Assembly: GCF_900116425.1 (NCBI RefSeq)
Contig: NZ_FPAS01000002.1
Span: 514,537 to 578,536, forward strand
Reading direction: 5' to 3'
DNA length: 64,000 bases
Source: Lishizhenia tianjinensis
GTDB taxonomy: Bacteria; Bacteroidota; Bacteroidia; Flavobacteriales_D; Crocinitomicaceae
Positions 9,307 through 17,288 of this stretch are shown here, in pieces. A program made the translations under genes and the position numbers. A model generated the notes under the pieces. The model was not told the DNA's origin. It saw only the letters and a list, made by a program, of their open reading frames with translations, and did not search any database. How positions within the stretch are numbered: position 1 is the first letter of the stretch; every line of letters starts with the position of its first letter.

Positions 9307-9314
9307 CAAAAGTA
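9307..9314 (-). promoter_or_regulatory. -7 box abutting tatC start
   Basis: TACTTTTG on the minus strand, a full TAnnTTTG match, only 4 nt upstream of ATG 9302. No clear -33 TTTG at 17-23 nt. Confidence 0.5.
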
Positions 9315-9319
9315 AGAAC

Positions 9320-9961
9320 TTAATAATTTAAAATAGGGTTGTTTTGTTTTTCAATTTCTATCTTGGTTTCACCTCCATGACCCGTACAAACTATGGTGTC
9401 TCCCGGTAAATTGAACATCACCTCTGTAATACTCTTTTTTAAGGTTGCCATATCTCCACCCGGTAAGTCTGTTCTTCCAAAACTTCCTTGGAATAAAACA
9501 TCACCGTTGAATACAATTTTGTTGGCTGCATTGTAGAAAACTACATGGCCAGGTGCGTGTCCGGGCGTGAACAATACTTCAAAGTCTAATTCACCAAAAC
9601 TAAGGGTAGTATTTTCTTCAATTTCCATATCAGGAAGGGGAGAAGGTGTAAAAGCATCTAAGCCGTATACAGCGGCACTTCTTTCCGACATTTGTAAAGT
9701 AGGAAGATCTTTTGGGTGCAAATAAAGTGGAATGTTGTAGGTGTTTTTCACAAAGCTATTTCCCGCAACATGATCTAAATGCGCATGCGTATTTAAAATA
9801 GCAAGCAGTTCTATACCTTCTTCAGCGATGAAGTTTTTAAAGAGTTCTTCCTCTTCTTTGAAGTACATTCCCGGGTCTATCACAACTCCTTTATTGTTGT
9901 TGTCATACACCACAAAGGTGTTTTCTTGAAAAGGGTTAAAGGTGAACTTTTGAACTTTCAT
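9320..9961 (-). CDS. Metallo-beta-lactamase-fold hydrolase (glyoxalase II-like, YcbL type)
   Basis: 213 aa. The metal ligands are visible in order: THAHLDH (about 58-64), GHAPGH (His), FNGDVLF (Asp) and the C-terminal GHGGET (His). This short form lacks the C-terminal substrate domain of classic glyoxalase II, as in YcbL-like enzymes and related thioester hydrolases; substrate is not determined. It probably has its own promoter (box at 10041-10048) and a leader of about 75 nt containing a strong hairpin (9986-10022). Confidence 0.85.
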   Translation of the reverse strand: MKVQKFTFNPFQENTFVVYDNNNKGVVIDPGMYFKEEEELFKNFIAEEGIELLAILNTHAHLDHVAGNSFVKNTYNIPLYLHPKDLPTLQMSERSAAVYGLDAFTPSPLPDMEIEENTTLSFGELDFEVLFTPGHAPGHVVFYNAANKIVFNGDVLFQGSFGRTDLPGGDMATLKKSITEVMFNLPGDTIVCTGHGGETKIEIEKQNNPILNY

Positions 9962-9985
9962 AAACGCTGTTTTAAAAATAACTCT

Positions 9986-10022
9986 GACCGATCATAGCTG
10001 TTGAAATTTATCAAACTCGGTC
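9986..10022 (-). promoter_or_regulatory. Leader hairpin upstream of the MBL-fold gene
   Basis: GACCGA (9986-9991) pairs with TCGGTC (10017-10022); within the loop TTGA pairs with TCAA, giving a two-tier stem. It lies inside the predicted 5' leader of the minus-strand hydrolase gene. Confidence 0.4.
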
Positions 10023-10040
10023 TCCTTTTTTTAATTCGGG

Positions 10041-10048
10041 CAAAGTTA
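10041..10048 (-). promoter_or_regulatory. Putative -7 box for the MBL-fold gene
   Basis: TAACTTTG on the minus strand, a full TAnnTTTG match in the 244-nt divergent gap between the hydrolase and the M20 gene. No matching -33 element was found. Confidence 0.45.
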
Positions 10049-10205
10049 ATACACTTCAACAAATAGATATTCTTAAATTCGTATTGCTTCGTATGAATTG
10101 ACGGGAAATAACAAAATATATCCTGTACTACAATTTTAAATGGAGTCGCTAAGGAAGTTTTCAAGTTCATGAGAATTGAATTTTCCGCATTTAACATGTA
10201 TAGCA

Positions 10206-11393
10206 ATGAGTCTTAAGGATAAAATACAAGCCCGAGCAAGTGAGTTTTTTGCAGAAGTAAAAGCAATAAGAGAACACTTGCACCAACATCCAGAATTGTC
10301 TTACCAAGAGCATGAAACCATGGCTTTTGTTTCAGAACAATTGACCAAGTTTGGCATAGCACATACAAAAGGTGTAGCAGATACGGGGGTTGTTGGGTTA
10401 ATCAAAGCGGATCATCATACAGGTGAGGAAGCGTGTATCGCTTTAAGGGCAGACTTAGATGCTTTGCCGATTTTTGAAAAGAATGAGGTGAGCTATTGTT
10501 CGAAGAACGAAGGGGTGATGCATGCATGTGGTCATGATGTACATACTTCAATTTTATTGGGAGCTGCTAAGATTATTCAATCCCTAAGAAATGAATTGAA
10601 ACAACCCATAAAGTTGGTTTTTCAACCCGGTGAAGAACAAAACCCTGGAGGAGCAAGCTTGATGATCAAGGCGGGAGTATTAGATAATCCTAAGGTGGAA
10701 CGCATGTACGGACTCCATGTTTTTCCAGAAATGGAAGTGGGCAAACTAGGTTTTAGAGGTGGTTTGTACATGGCTTCGAGTGATGAGATACATGTAACTA
10801 TAAGTGGGCAAGGTGGGCATGGAGCGCAACCCCATAAGACTGTAGATAGTATTTTAGTAGGTGCAGAAATCGTTACTTCCTTGCAAAAAATTGTTTCGCG
10901 TAGTTGTGATCCTACTATGCCTTGTGTGTTGACTTTTGGTCATTTCGAAGCAATGGGTGCTACCAACATCATTCCTGCTGAAGTAAAAATCAAAGGAACC
11001 TTTAGAACCATGGATGAAACATGGAGAGCAAAGGCTTTGGAGATGATTAAATTTCAGATAGAAAATATAGCACAAACCCATGGTGCAACAGCTGACGTGT
11101 TTATTTCTCACGGTTATCCTTTCTTAAAGAATGATGAAGGCCTTACGGAAGAATTAAAAGTGAAAGCTAGAAAATTATTGGGCGATGCAAATGTGGAAGA
11201 TTTGCCCTTGCGCATGACCTCAGAGGATTTTGCGTTTTACTCGCAAGAGGTACCTACATCTTTTTACCGTTTAGGAGTGCGCAATGAGGAAAAAGGAATA
11301 ATACATGGGGTGCATACCTCAAAATTCGATATAGATCCCCATGCATTAGAAGTTGGAATGCAAATGATGGCGGCTATTTGCTTTGATATTTAG
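10206..11393 (+). CDS. M20-family amidohydrolase / N-acyl-amino-acid deacylase
   Basis: 395 aa from ATG 10206 (MSLKDKIQ); a TTG start ten codons earlier is unlikely. M20D subfamily features: HLHQHPELSYQE near the N-terminus, metal-site motifs ACGHDVHTS, FQPGEEQ and GLHVFPEMEVG, the dimerisation-domain HGAQPH and the C-terminal HGVHTSKFDID. Relatives hydrolyse N-acyl amino acids, hippurate or indole-acetyl amino acids in the cytoplasm; substrate here is unknown. No signal peptide. The 3' end overlaps the convergent rdgB gene by 20 nt. Confidence 0.88.
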   Translation: MSLKDKIQARASEFFAEVKAIREHLHQHPELSYQEHETMAFVSEQLTKFGIAHTKGVADTGVVGLIKADHHTGEEACIALRADLDALPIFEKNEVSYCSKNEGVMHACGHDVHTSILLGAAKIIQSLRNELKQPIKLVFQPGEEQNPGGASLMIKAGVLDNPKVERMYGLHVFPEMEVGKLGFRGGLYMASSDEIHVTISGQGGHGAQPHKTVDSILVGAEIVTSLQKIVSRSCDPTMPCVLTFGHFEAMGATNIIPAEVKIKGTFRTMDETWRAKALEMIKFQIENIAQTHGATADVFISHGYPFLKNDEGLTEELKVKARKLLGDANVEDLPLRMTSEDFAFYSQEVPTSFYRLGVRNEEKGIIHGVHTSKFDIDPHALEVGMQMMAAICFDI

Positions 11394-11958
11394 CCAAGAA
11401 ATCTGTCATTTTAGCAAAGGCGCGGGCTCTGTGACTCATGCTGTTTTTCTCTTCGGTAGACATTTCAGCAAAGGTCTTTCCTGCGTTTTCAGGTTCAAAG
11501 ATAGGGTCGTAGCCAAAACCTTGGTCTCCTGATTTTGCTGTACGAATTTCTCCGTTAACGATGCCTTCAAAAAGGTGTTCTTCACCATTGATGATCAATG
11601 CAACAGCGGTTCTAAAACGTGCGTTTCTATTGCTTTTATCGGCTAACAAGTCCAATACTTTTTGCATGTTGTTGTCATCCGATCTTTCTGGACCAGCATA
11701 GCGAGCGGAGTAAACTCCAGGCTCCATGTTCAAGGCTTCAATTTCCAAACCTGTATCGTCTGCAAAACAGTTAACACCAAATTTTTCGTGCACATAGCGT
11801 GCTTTTTGCAAAGCATTACCTTGTAAGGTGTCTTGCGTTTCAGGAATATCATCTGCGCAATTGATGTCCTTTAAAGTTTTAATTGTAATTCCTTCCGGTA
11901 CCAATTTTTGAATTTCATTGGCTTTATTCTGATTCTGCGTTGAGAAGATCAATTCCAT
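11374..11958 (-). CDS. rdgB: Non-canonical purine NTP pyrophosphatase RdgB/HAM1
   Basis: 194 aa from ATG 11958 (MELIFSTQNQNK), which aligns with the family start; a longer frame exists upstream but lies in the neighbouring gene. Signature residues: STQNQNKANEI, FADDTGLEI, GVYSARYAG, GFGYDPIF and SHRARA. The enzyme removes dITP/XTP from the nucleotide pool. Its start overlaps the end of the membrane-protein gene by 35 nt, and its end overlaps the M20 gene. Confidence 0.93.
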   Translation of the reverse strand: MELIFSTQNQNKANEIQKLVPEGITIKTLKDINCADDIPETQDTLQGNALQKARYVHEKFGVNCFADDTGLEIEALNMEPGVYSARYAGPERSDDNNMQKVLDLLADKSNRNARFRTAVALIINGEEHLFEGIVNGEIRTAKSGDQGFGYDPIFEPENAGKTFAEMSTEEKNSMSHRARAFAKMTDFLAKYQSK

Positions 11959-13294
11959 TTTTATCGTTTTTGTAGTATCCATAAATTCCTGCCAGCAAAA
12001 GTAAAAAAGCAAAGGGTAAAAGTGGTGCTCTCAACCTTACTAATACTCCATAAAGACTCGAACTAAAGCCCGTCATAAAAGCCATGATGAGGACAAAGAA
12101 AAAGGAGAAGACCAAAATTTCATTGCTGCGAATAAATTGAATTCTAGCTTTTAACTCCCTTTTGAAAAAGAACTGTAGAGTGAGTATAAGAAGGAGTATT
12201 CCTTCGAGTATGTTAATAACGAGTGCAACGTTTCTGCTGTCCCACACAAAGGGTCTGTAAATTCCAGCAACGATGGCCTCAGGTGCTACTTTAAGCATTC
12301 CAAATAGACTGTAATCATTGATGTTTAATTGGTACCTGTCTGAACCGTAAGTGGAGTTTTGTGCAAAATCACGTTGTATGGTTGCGGCCTCCTGTAAAAT
12401 TTTCTCTGGGGCTAAATCACCAAAATTAGAACTGTTGAATATGTAGACGCTTACCCCTCCTAATCCTATCAACAAGATGAATAGACGCAAACTCATTTTT
12501 AACACTGGTTTTTCTCCCAATTGATTGATCCAATGCGTAGAAACGGCAAAGAACAAGGGGATGAGCATGGCCAAGAGTAGGAAAGATCTTATTTCGAGTA
12601 ATAAGTAAAAGGAGAGGAGGAGGAAAAGACCTTCAAATCCGAAAATGCTCGCTTTTTTATGGACCAGTTTAAACGCGGCTACTATTCCCATCAATATGGC
12701 AATTAATACCACAGTATCTTTTGAAATCCCTGTGCACCAAAAGGAGACGGAGGGTATAAAAAGAAGAGCAAAGGCTGCCAGTTTACCGGGCATAAATTTA
12801 AGTTCGGCCACGTAAACGTATAGTTTGTAATTCACATTGGCCATGATGAAGGCCAAAATAAAACTCATGGCCCAATAGCTACGGAAGCTAATAAACATCA
12901 AAATAGAGATGATTTTAGAAACGAAATAACTTTCATTTTCCCTATAAATCCATCCTGGAGGATAGCCCGTTTGTGCATTGAAATTACCGTAGTAAATTTC
13001 TTTTCCTTTGCTTATTTCATCTAAATAATTCAAAGGATTGTCAAAAAATAGATTGTTGAGTACTTCAGAACCTTGGTAGTAGGCAAAAGTATCACCGCCA
13101 TTGTACATGATGGCATAGACCCCACTAAAAGCAATCACGAAAAAGATTTTGAAGTAGAAGTTGAGCAGGTAGTATTGATGTTCGTGTTCTTTCTTTGCTC
13201 TGTAGAATTTAATGTAGTGACTAATAATCGCTAGGATTATTAACCAAAAAATACCCGGAAGTATATCACCCACACTAAAGATTTGATTTCTCAT
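11924..13294 (-). CDS. Polytopic membrane protein, possibly EpsG/O-antigen-polymerase-like
   Basis: 456 aa with about ten to twelve hydrophobic segments. The motif SVSFWCTGISKDTVVL resembles a conserved stretch I associate with EpsG/Wzy-like polysaccharide polymerase relatives in Bacteroidota; that assignment is from memory. A large periplasmic-type loop spans roughly 290-345. No glycan-synthesis genes are nearby, so a polymerase role is only a guess. An imperfect -7 box (TAAATTCG, 13302-13309 minus) lies 7 nt before the ATG. Confidence 0.6.
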   Translation of the reverse strand: MRNQIFSVGDILPGIFWLIILAIISHYIKFYRAKKEHEHQYYLLNFYFKIFFVIAFSGVYAIMYNGGDTFAYYQGSEVLNNLFFDNPLNYLDEISKGKEIYYGNFNAQTGYPPGWIYRENESYFVSKIISILMFISFRSYWAMSFILAFIMANVNYKLYVYVAELKFMPGKLAAFALLFIPSVSFWCTGISKDTVVLIAILMGIVAAFKLVHKKASIFGFEGLFLLLSFYLLLEIRSFLLLAMLIPLFFAVSTHWINQLGEKPVLKMSLRLFILLIGLGGVSVYIFNSSNFGDLAPEKILQEAATIQRDFAQNSTYGSDRYQLNINDYSLFGMLKVAPEAIVAGIYRPFVWDSRNVALVINILEGILLLILTLQFFFKRELKARIQFIRSNEILVFSFFFVLIMAFMTGFSSSLYGVLVRLRAPLLPFAFLLLLAGIYGYYKNDKNGIDLLNAESE

Positions 13295-13316
13295 GCTAGA
13301 GCGAATTTAAGAAAAC

Positions 13317-13348
13317 AAAAAAAGGTAGCTGATGGTCAGCTACCTTTT
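13317..13348 (-). terminator. Terminator of the HMA/TonB operon
   Basis: Thirteen-pair perfect stem (AAAAGGTAGCTGA, 13320-13332) around a 3-nt loop. On the minus strand it is followed by a run of U (from A's at 13317-13323), just after the HMA gene stop at 13366. On the plus strand only four T's follow. Confidence 0.8.
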
Positions 13349-13365
13349 GTAATCATTTTTATTGA

Positions 13366-13707
13366 TTAATGTCCACCCGGTTGGCAACATTTAGGAAGTG
13401 CTTCTTGTGCTGTTTTCACAGGTTCCACATCATCTGCACTGTATCCTATTTCAGAAATCACTTTTTTAATTTCATCCAAAGTAATTTTCTTTTCGTTGTA
13501 GCTAACTGTAACAATTTTTGTTGTTAAGTCCATCTCAGCGAATTTGATTCCTTTGGTATAATTCAATTTGTTTTCTATTCTTTCTTTACATTCTCCACAC
13601 TGAGCATTGGTTTGGATGCGGGCTTCTTTTTTACCTCCATCTTCTGTGTTAGCGTTTGTGTTAAATGTTAAAGCTACTATAGCCATTAATGCGATTAAAA
13701 ATTTCAT
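13366..13707 (-). CDS. Exported heavy-metal-associated (HMA) domain protein
   Basis: 113 aa. A signal peptide (MKFLIALMAIVALTFNTNA) precedes an HMA ferredoxin-like domain whose metal loop is QCGEC (Cys37, Cys40), with the usual IGYSADD near the end. The C-terminal tail carries another CC pair (about 107-108) and a final His. HMA domains bind Cu(I) or related soft metals; here it would be periplasmic or surface-exposed. It follows the TonB receptor gene by 6 nt and is the last gene before a strong terminator. Confidence 0.82.
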   Translation of the reverse strand: MKFLIALMAIVALTFNTNANTEDGGKKEARIQTNAQCGECKERIENKLNYTKGIKFAEMDLTTKIVTVSYNEKKITLDEIKKVISEIGYSADDVEPVKTAQEALPKCCQPGGH

Positions 13708-13713
13708 AGTTTA

Positions 13714-15954
13714 TTATTTTTTATGTTCTATACTAAATCTAACTCCGGCATAAACATTTATACCGATAACTGGTGCCCAAATTCTTGTGGCATCAAAAGT
13801 TGAGCTAAATGGGTTTTGTGCATCAATAATAGGATTTTTTTGTGTGTAGTTCAATAAATTCTCTCCACCTAAGTAAAAATCCCATCTTTTGTATACATGT
13901 GTAATTTGTGCATTTACCATGCCATAAGCTTTACTTCTTTCGTCTGCTGTAAAAACAGTTCCTGCATCATTCAAAGCTAATCTTGGAAGACGTTTCGTTC
14001 CAAAAACTGAAGCGGTTAAATCATATTCCCAACGTTTGTTTCTAGTGATGTAGCCAAAGTTGATAAATCCTCTGTGGGTTGGAACCATGATTTTTTCTTG
14101 TAGACTTCCTCCAAAGGTAGCTTTCACATCTAAGTATTTGTAAGCCATTTTAACTTCCAAATTCTTAAGAGGTTTGAAGCTGAAATCGGTTTGGATAGCA
14201 TTCGAGTAAGATTGCCCCTCCAAGTTTCTGAAGTAAATGGTTTGTGCATCTTGGTCTCTATCTACGATTACTTGGTTGGTGAAAAGGGTGTGGTAGGCAT
14301 CTACCGACCATCTTGCTGCACGCTTAAAGAGTCTTAATTCGTACACTAAACTTCCTCCAAAGTTCCAAGAAACTTCTGGTTTTAAACTCTCATTCAAAAT
14401 CCAAGGTTTGTTGTTTGCCATTAATGAAAGGTTGTCTACAACGTAGTTAGGAACTCTAAATCCTCTACCTGCTGTTAACCTTAAATCAACTTTCTCTGTA
14501 ACCTTAAATTTGTAGTGAGCACGTGGCGAGAATTGGAAACCGAATAAATTGTGGTAATCTCCCCTCGCTCCTAAAACTAGGTCGTGACGGATAGTTTTCT
14601 TGGTATATTCTGCAAAAGCACCCGGAACAACTTCTGTTCTGTTTAATGTGGTTTGATCATCTTGCATTCCCAAATTATAGTGGGTTTGACGTAAATCATC
14701 ATACACAAAACTTAAACCTGTTTTTAAGGTGTTTGAAGTGTTACCAAGTATGGTGTTGAAAATGGCATTTACGTAACCACGTCTCTCCTCAGCATCAACA
14801 CTTCTTGTTCCAAACTGCGCTTGTAAACCGTGATACTTTGCTTGGTAAACAATTCCCAAAGATGAATTCACACTTTTCTTGAAGTAAAACCCTGTCTTAG
14901 CAAAAGCTTCAGCGTGTTGGTTGTCGATAGAAACTCCGTATAAATTATTCGGGTTGTTGTTGCGTTTGAAACCAATTTGTCCACCAGTTTTACTCGTTAC
15001 CGAAGCTCTAACTCCAAATTTACTTTCGAAGTTTTCACCTTCGTAATTCCAGCGGTTCATAACCGTGAAGTTTTCACTCAGTGGTATGTCTTTAAAACCG
15101 TCTTTGTTTCTATCCAATTCAACACTTCCTAGAGAAGCATGACCAAATATACCTGTAGACCATTTGTCTGAAAGCTTTATGCTATTGTGGAAATTCACTT
15201 CATTTCTACCCTGAATATTTGTGTAGGCGTTGAAGTAGAATTTATCCATGTTCACACCGGGTTGGTAGAACTCAAGGTTAATTAACCCCGCCATAGACTC
15301 GTACCCATTTACAACCGTTCCAGATCCTTTTGTGATTTGAATAGAGTTAATCCATGTACCTGGAATCATATTCAATCCGTAGGCAGAACCTAAGTTCTTT
15401 AACATGGGTATATTCTCGAATTGTATTTGTGTATAGGTACCAGCCAATCCCATCATTTGAATCTTCTTGGCTCCTGAAACAGCGTCTGTAAGGTTTACAT
15501 CTACACTGGCATTGGTTTCAAAAGATTCTGATAGGTTACAACATGCCGCTTTTCTTAGTTCTCCTGAAGAAAGAGTTTCTGTAAATAAAGGATTGAGTCG
15601 CTCTATTGTAGAATTTTCTCGTTGGTAAGAAATTACAACTTCGGGTAAATAACTCGAAGAGTATAGCGTAACATTTACACTTAAGAATCTGTCTTTTTTA
15701 GTAATGACTAATGTATCCGGATAGTATCCTTGAGCTCTAAAGATGAGCGTGTCTGGAAGTGTGGGTAAATAATCTAAGGTAAAGGCACCTTTTTCATCTG
15801 TAATGGTACCTATTTCACTGTCTTTAAAAAATACCTTAACACCAAACAGGGGTTCTTTTTTGTTTTCTGTGGAACCGTACACAGTACCTTTTACTTGAGC
15901 AAATGTGCCAAAGGTAAAAAGGCTCAATAATATGCTTAAAATTAAATTTTTCAT
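13714..15954 (-). CDS. TonB-dependent receptor with CarboxypepD_reg-like N-terminal domain (putative metal receptor)
   Basis: 746 aa. Signal peptide, CarboxypepD_reg-like domain at about 20-105 (GTITDEKGAFTLDY), plug domain at about 120-235 (GLAGTYTQIQFENIP, ITKGSGTVVNGYESMAGLINLE) and a 22-strand-type barrel ending in RFSIEHKK. A CC pair (KAACCNLSESF) starts the plug. Co-transcription with an HMA protein and a cysteine-rich HYC_CC_PP-type protein suggests copper or another soft metal as cargo; this is inference from context. Confidence 0.85.
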   Translation of the reverse strand: MKNLILSILLSLFTFGTFAQVKGTVYGSTENKKEPLFGVKVFFKDSEIGTITDEKGAFTLDYLPTLPDTLIFRAQGYYPDTLVITKKDRFLSVNVTLYSSSYLPEVVISYQRENSTIERLNPLFTETLSSGELRKAACCNLSESFETNASVDVNLTDAVSGAKKIQMMGLAGTYTQIQFENIPMLKNLGSAYGLNMIPGTWINSIQITKGSGTVVNGYESMAGLINLEFYQPGVNMDKFYFNAYTNIQGRNEVNFHNSIKLSDKWSTGIFGHASLGSVELDRNKDGFKDIPLSENFTVMNRWNYEGENFESKFGVRASVTSKTGGQIGFKRNNNPNNLYGVSIDNQHAEAFAKTGFYFKKSVNSSLGIVYQAKYHGLQAQFGTRSVDAEERRGYVNAIFNTILGNTSNTLKTGLSFVYDDLRQTHYNLGMQDDQTTLNRTEVVPGAFAEYTKKTIRHDLVLGARGDYHNLFGFQFSPRAHYKFKVTEKVDLRLTAGRGFRVPNYVVDNLSLMANNKPWILNESLKPEVSWNFGGSLVYELRLFKRAARWSVDAYHTLFTNQVIVDRDQDAQTIYFRNLEGQSYSNAIQTDFSFKPLKNLEVKMAYKYLDVKATFGGSLQEKIMVPTHRGFINFGYITRNKRWEYDLTASVFGTKRLPRLALNDAGTVFTADERSKAYGMVNAQITHVYKRWDFYLGGENLLNYTQKNPIIDAQNPFSSTFDATRIWAPVIGINVYAGVRFSIEHKK

Positions 15955-16004
15955 GATTTGATTTTGTGTGATAATTCAATACTACTAGAGTTATCGCACA
16001 AAAA

Positions 16005-16412
16005 TCATAAGATGTAAACTTGCAAACGGGCTCTTTGATGACCGCGTGCTAAGGGGGGAGGATTGGGGTAATATTGAACAATTTCTCGCGCTTCTGTATT
16101 AGATGCAAGGTAATTGTCAATCGTTGGAAGGGTTACCAAATAAGGTACGGATAATTTCACCAATACATCGTGGTAGTGATTCAAGGCCGTTTGGAAAACT
16201 TTGGTTTCTTCCTTACAGCAATCTCCTTCATTGGTTTTGTTGGGAACCTCACAGCAATCATGTTTTACCATTACTGCTTGCTCGTGATCCTCATGCATGT
16301 CACAAACCTTCTCAGTAACCGTACATAAATGCTCGGAAATCGAGATTCCACAAACTCCTAAAAATAGAAAGCTTACGAAAGCGATAAGTGCTATGTTTTT
16401 AAACTTTTGCAT
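16005..16412 (-). CDS. HYC_CC_PP-type cysteine-rich small exported protein
   Basis: 135 aa. One N-terminal hydrophobic segment/signal anchor, then EHLC (His28, Cys30), Cys37, CC at 53-54, CC at 65-66, and a late PPP (NPPPLARG) followed by a basic tail. The order H-x-C, CC, PP matches the small Bacteroidota family named HYC_CC_PP, as I recall it. Function is not established; the paired cysteines and neighbours suggest soft-metal binding. It is the first gene of a three-gene unit with the TonB receptor (50-nt gap) and HMA gene, behind the best promoter in the window. Confidence 0.7.
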   Translation of the reverse strand: MQKFKNIALIAFVSFLFLGVCGISISEHLCTVTEKVCDMHEDHEQAVMVKHDCCEVPNKTNEGDCCKEETKVFQTALNHYHDVLVKLSVPYLVTLPTIDNYLASNTEAREIVQYYPNPPPLARGHQRARLQVYIL

Positions 16413-16419
16413 GTGTTAA

Positions 16420-16450
16420 CAAAGATAGCTACAAATTGGATTTCTACAAA
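16420..16450 (-). promoter_or_regulatory. Promoter of the HYC/TonB/HMA operon
   Basis: On the minus strand TTTG (16447-16450), 19 nt, then TATCTTTG (16420-16427): both consensus elements and a typical spacing. The -7 box is only 7 nt before the ATG at 16412. Confidence 0.75.
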
Positions 16451-16516
16451 TGGTAATTATTGTCATTCTTGTATTTCAAAAGTCATTTTTTACTGTGTGC
16501 TTTACAAATGGATTAC

Positions 16517-16524
16517 TACTTTTG
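16517..16524 (+). promoter_or_regulatory. Putative -7 box for nfu-type nifU
   Basis: TACTTTTG, a full TAnnTTTG match, 19 nt before ATG 16544. The -33 region has no clear TTTG. Confidence 0.5.
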
Positions 16525-16543
16525 CAGGTAAAGATAAATTAAC

Positions 16544-17149
16544 ATGACTCAAAAAGTTCCAATTACTGTTTACGCTGAAATGACACCTAACCCAAGCACA
16601 ATGAAATTTGTTGCGAATAAATATTTATTGATTACGGGCGAATCGGTTGAATTTACTAGTCAAGCAGAAGCAAAAGGATACTCTCCTTTAGCCGAGGAGC
16701 TTTTTAACTTTCCGTTTGTAACAGGTGTTTTTATGGCCAGTAACTTCATTACAATTACCAAGAACGAAGCCTTGTCTTGGGATTTTGTTGTAATGGAATT
16801 GCGTGAATTCATCAGAGAGTACTTACAAGATGGGAAAGAGGTGTTAATTATGATGCCACAACCGAAGGCGAAGCCTGTGGAAAAAGAAAACCCAACCAAA
16901 ACTTACGCACCTTCAGAATACGATGACGCTATTGTTGCTTTGTTAGATGAATACGTTCGTCCGGCAGTAGAAGGAGATGGTGGAGCGATAGAATTCAGAA
17001 ACTTTGAAGACGGTATAGTTACTGTTTTATTGAAAGGTTCTTGCGCCGGATGTCCATCTTCAACAGCTACTTTAAAAGGTGGAATTGAAAATTTATTGAA
17101 GCAACATTTACCTGAAGTGAAGGAAGTTGTTGCTGAAGATGCAGTATAA
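16544..17149 (+). CDS. Nfu-type Fe-S cluster carrier (NifU domain protein)
   Basis: 201 aa in two domains: an N-terminal Nfu_N domain (TPNPSTMKFVANKYLL, about 11-95) and a C-terminal NifU domain (about 115-195) with the cluster-binding GSCAGCPSS (CxxC). These proteins carry 4Fe-4S clusters from the SUF assembly system to apo-targets in the cytoplasm. No suf genes are adjacent. Divergent from the metal-related operon, with a 131-nt shared upstream region. Confidence 0.9.
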   Translation: MTQKVPITVYAEMTPNPSTMKFVANKYLLITGESVEFTSQAEAKGYSPLAEELFNFPFVTGVFMASNFITITKNEALSWDFVVMELREFIREYLQDGKEVLIMMPQPKAKPVEKENPTKTYAPSEYDDAIVALLDEYVRPAVEGDGGAIEFRNFEDGIVTVLLKGSCAGCPSSTATLKGGIENLLKQHLPEVKEVVAEDAV

Positions 17150-17236
17150 AATACCAGTATTAAATTAAAGAGAAAACCGCTGAAAATTTACGGCTAAGTC
17201 GTTAGTTGTTAATCTTTTAGTTGTGCGCGAAAAAAG

Positions 17237-17269
17237 TTTGTTTTTTTCGTGTCGGTTTTTGTATCTTAG
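17237..17269 (+). promoter_or_regulatory. recQ promoter
   Basis: TTTG (17237-17240), 21-nt spacer, TATCTTAG (17262-17269, one mismatch to TAnnTTTG), 19 nt before the recQ ATG. Confidence 0.55.
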
Positions 17270-17288
17270 ACTTAATTAATTTGGATAT

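Noticed and set aside
16544-17149. Nitrogen-fixation NifU
   Set aside because: Two-domain Nfu form with the TPNPSTMKF domain, without the NifU scaffold N-terminus or any nif genes.
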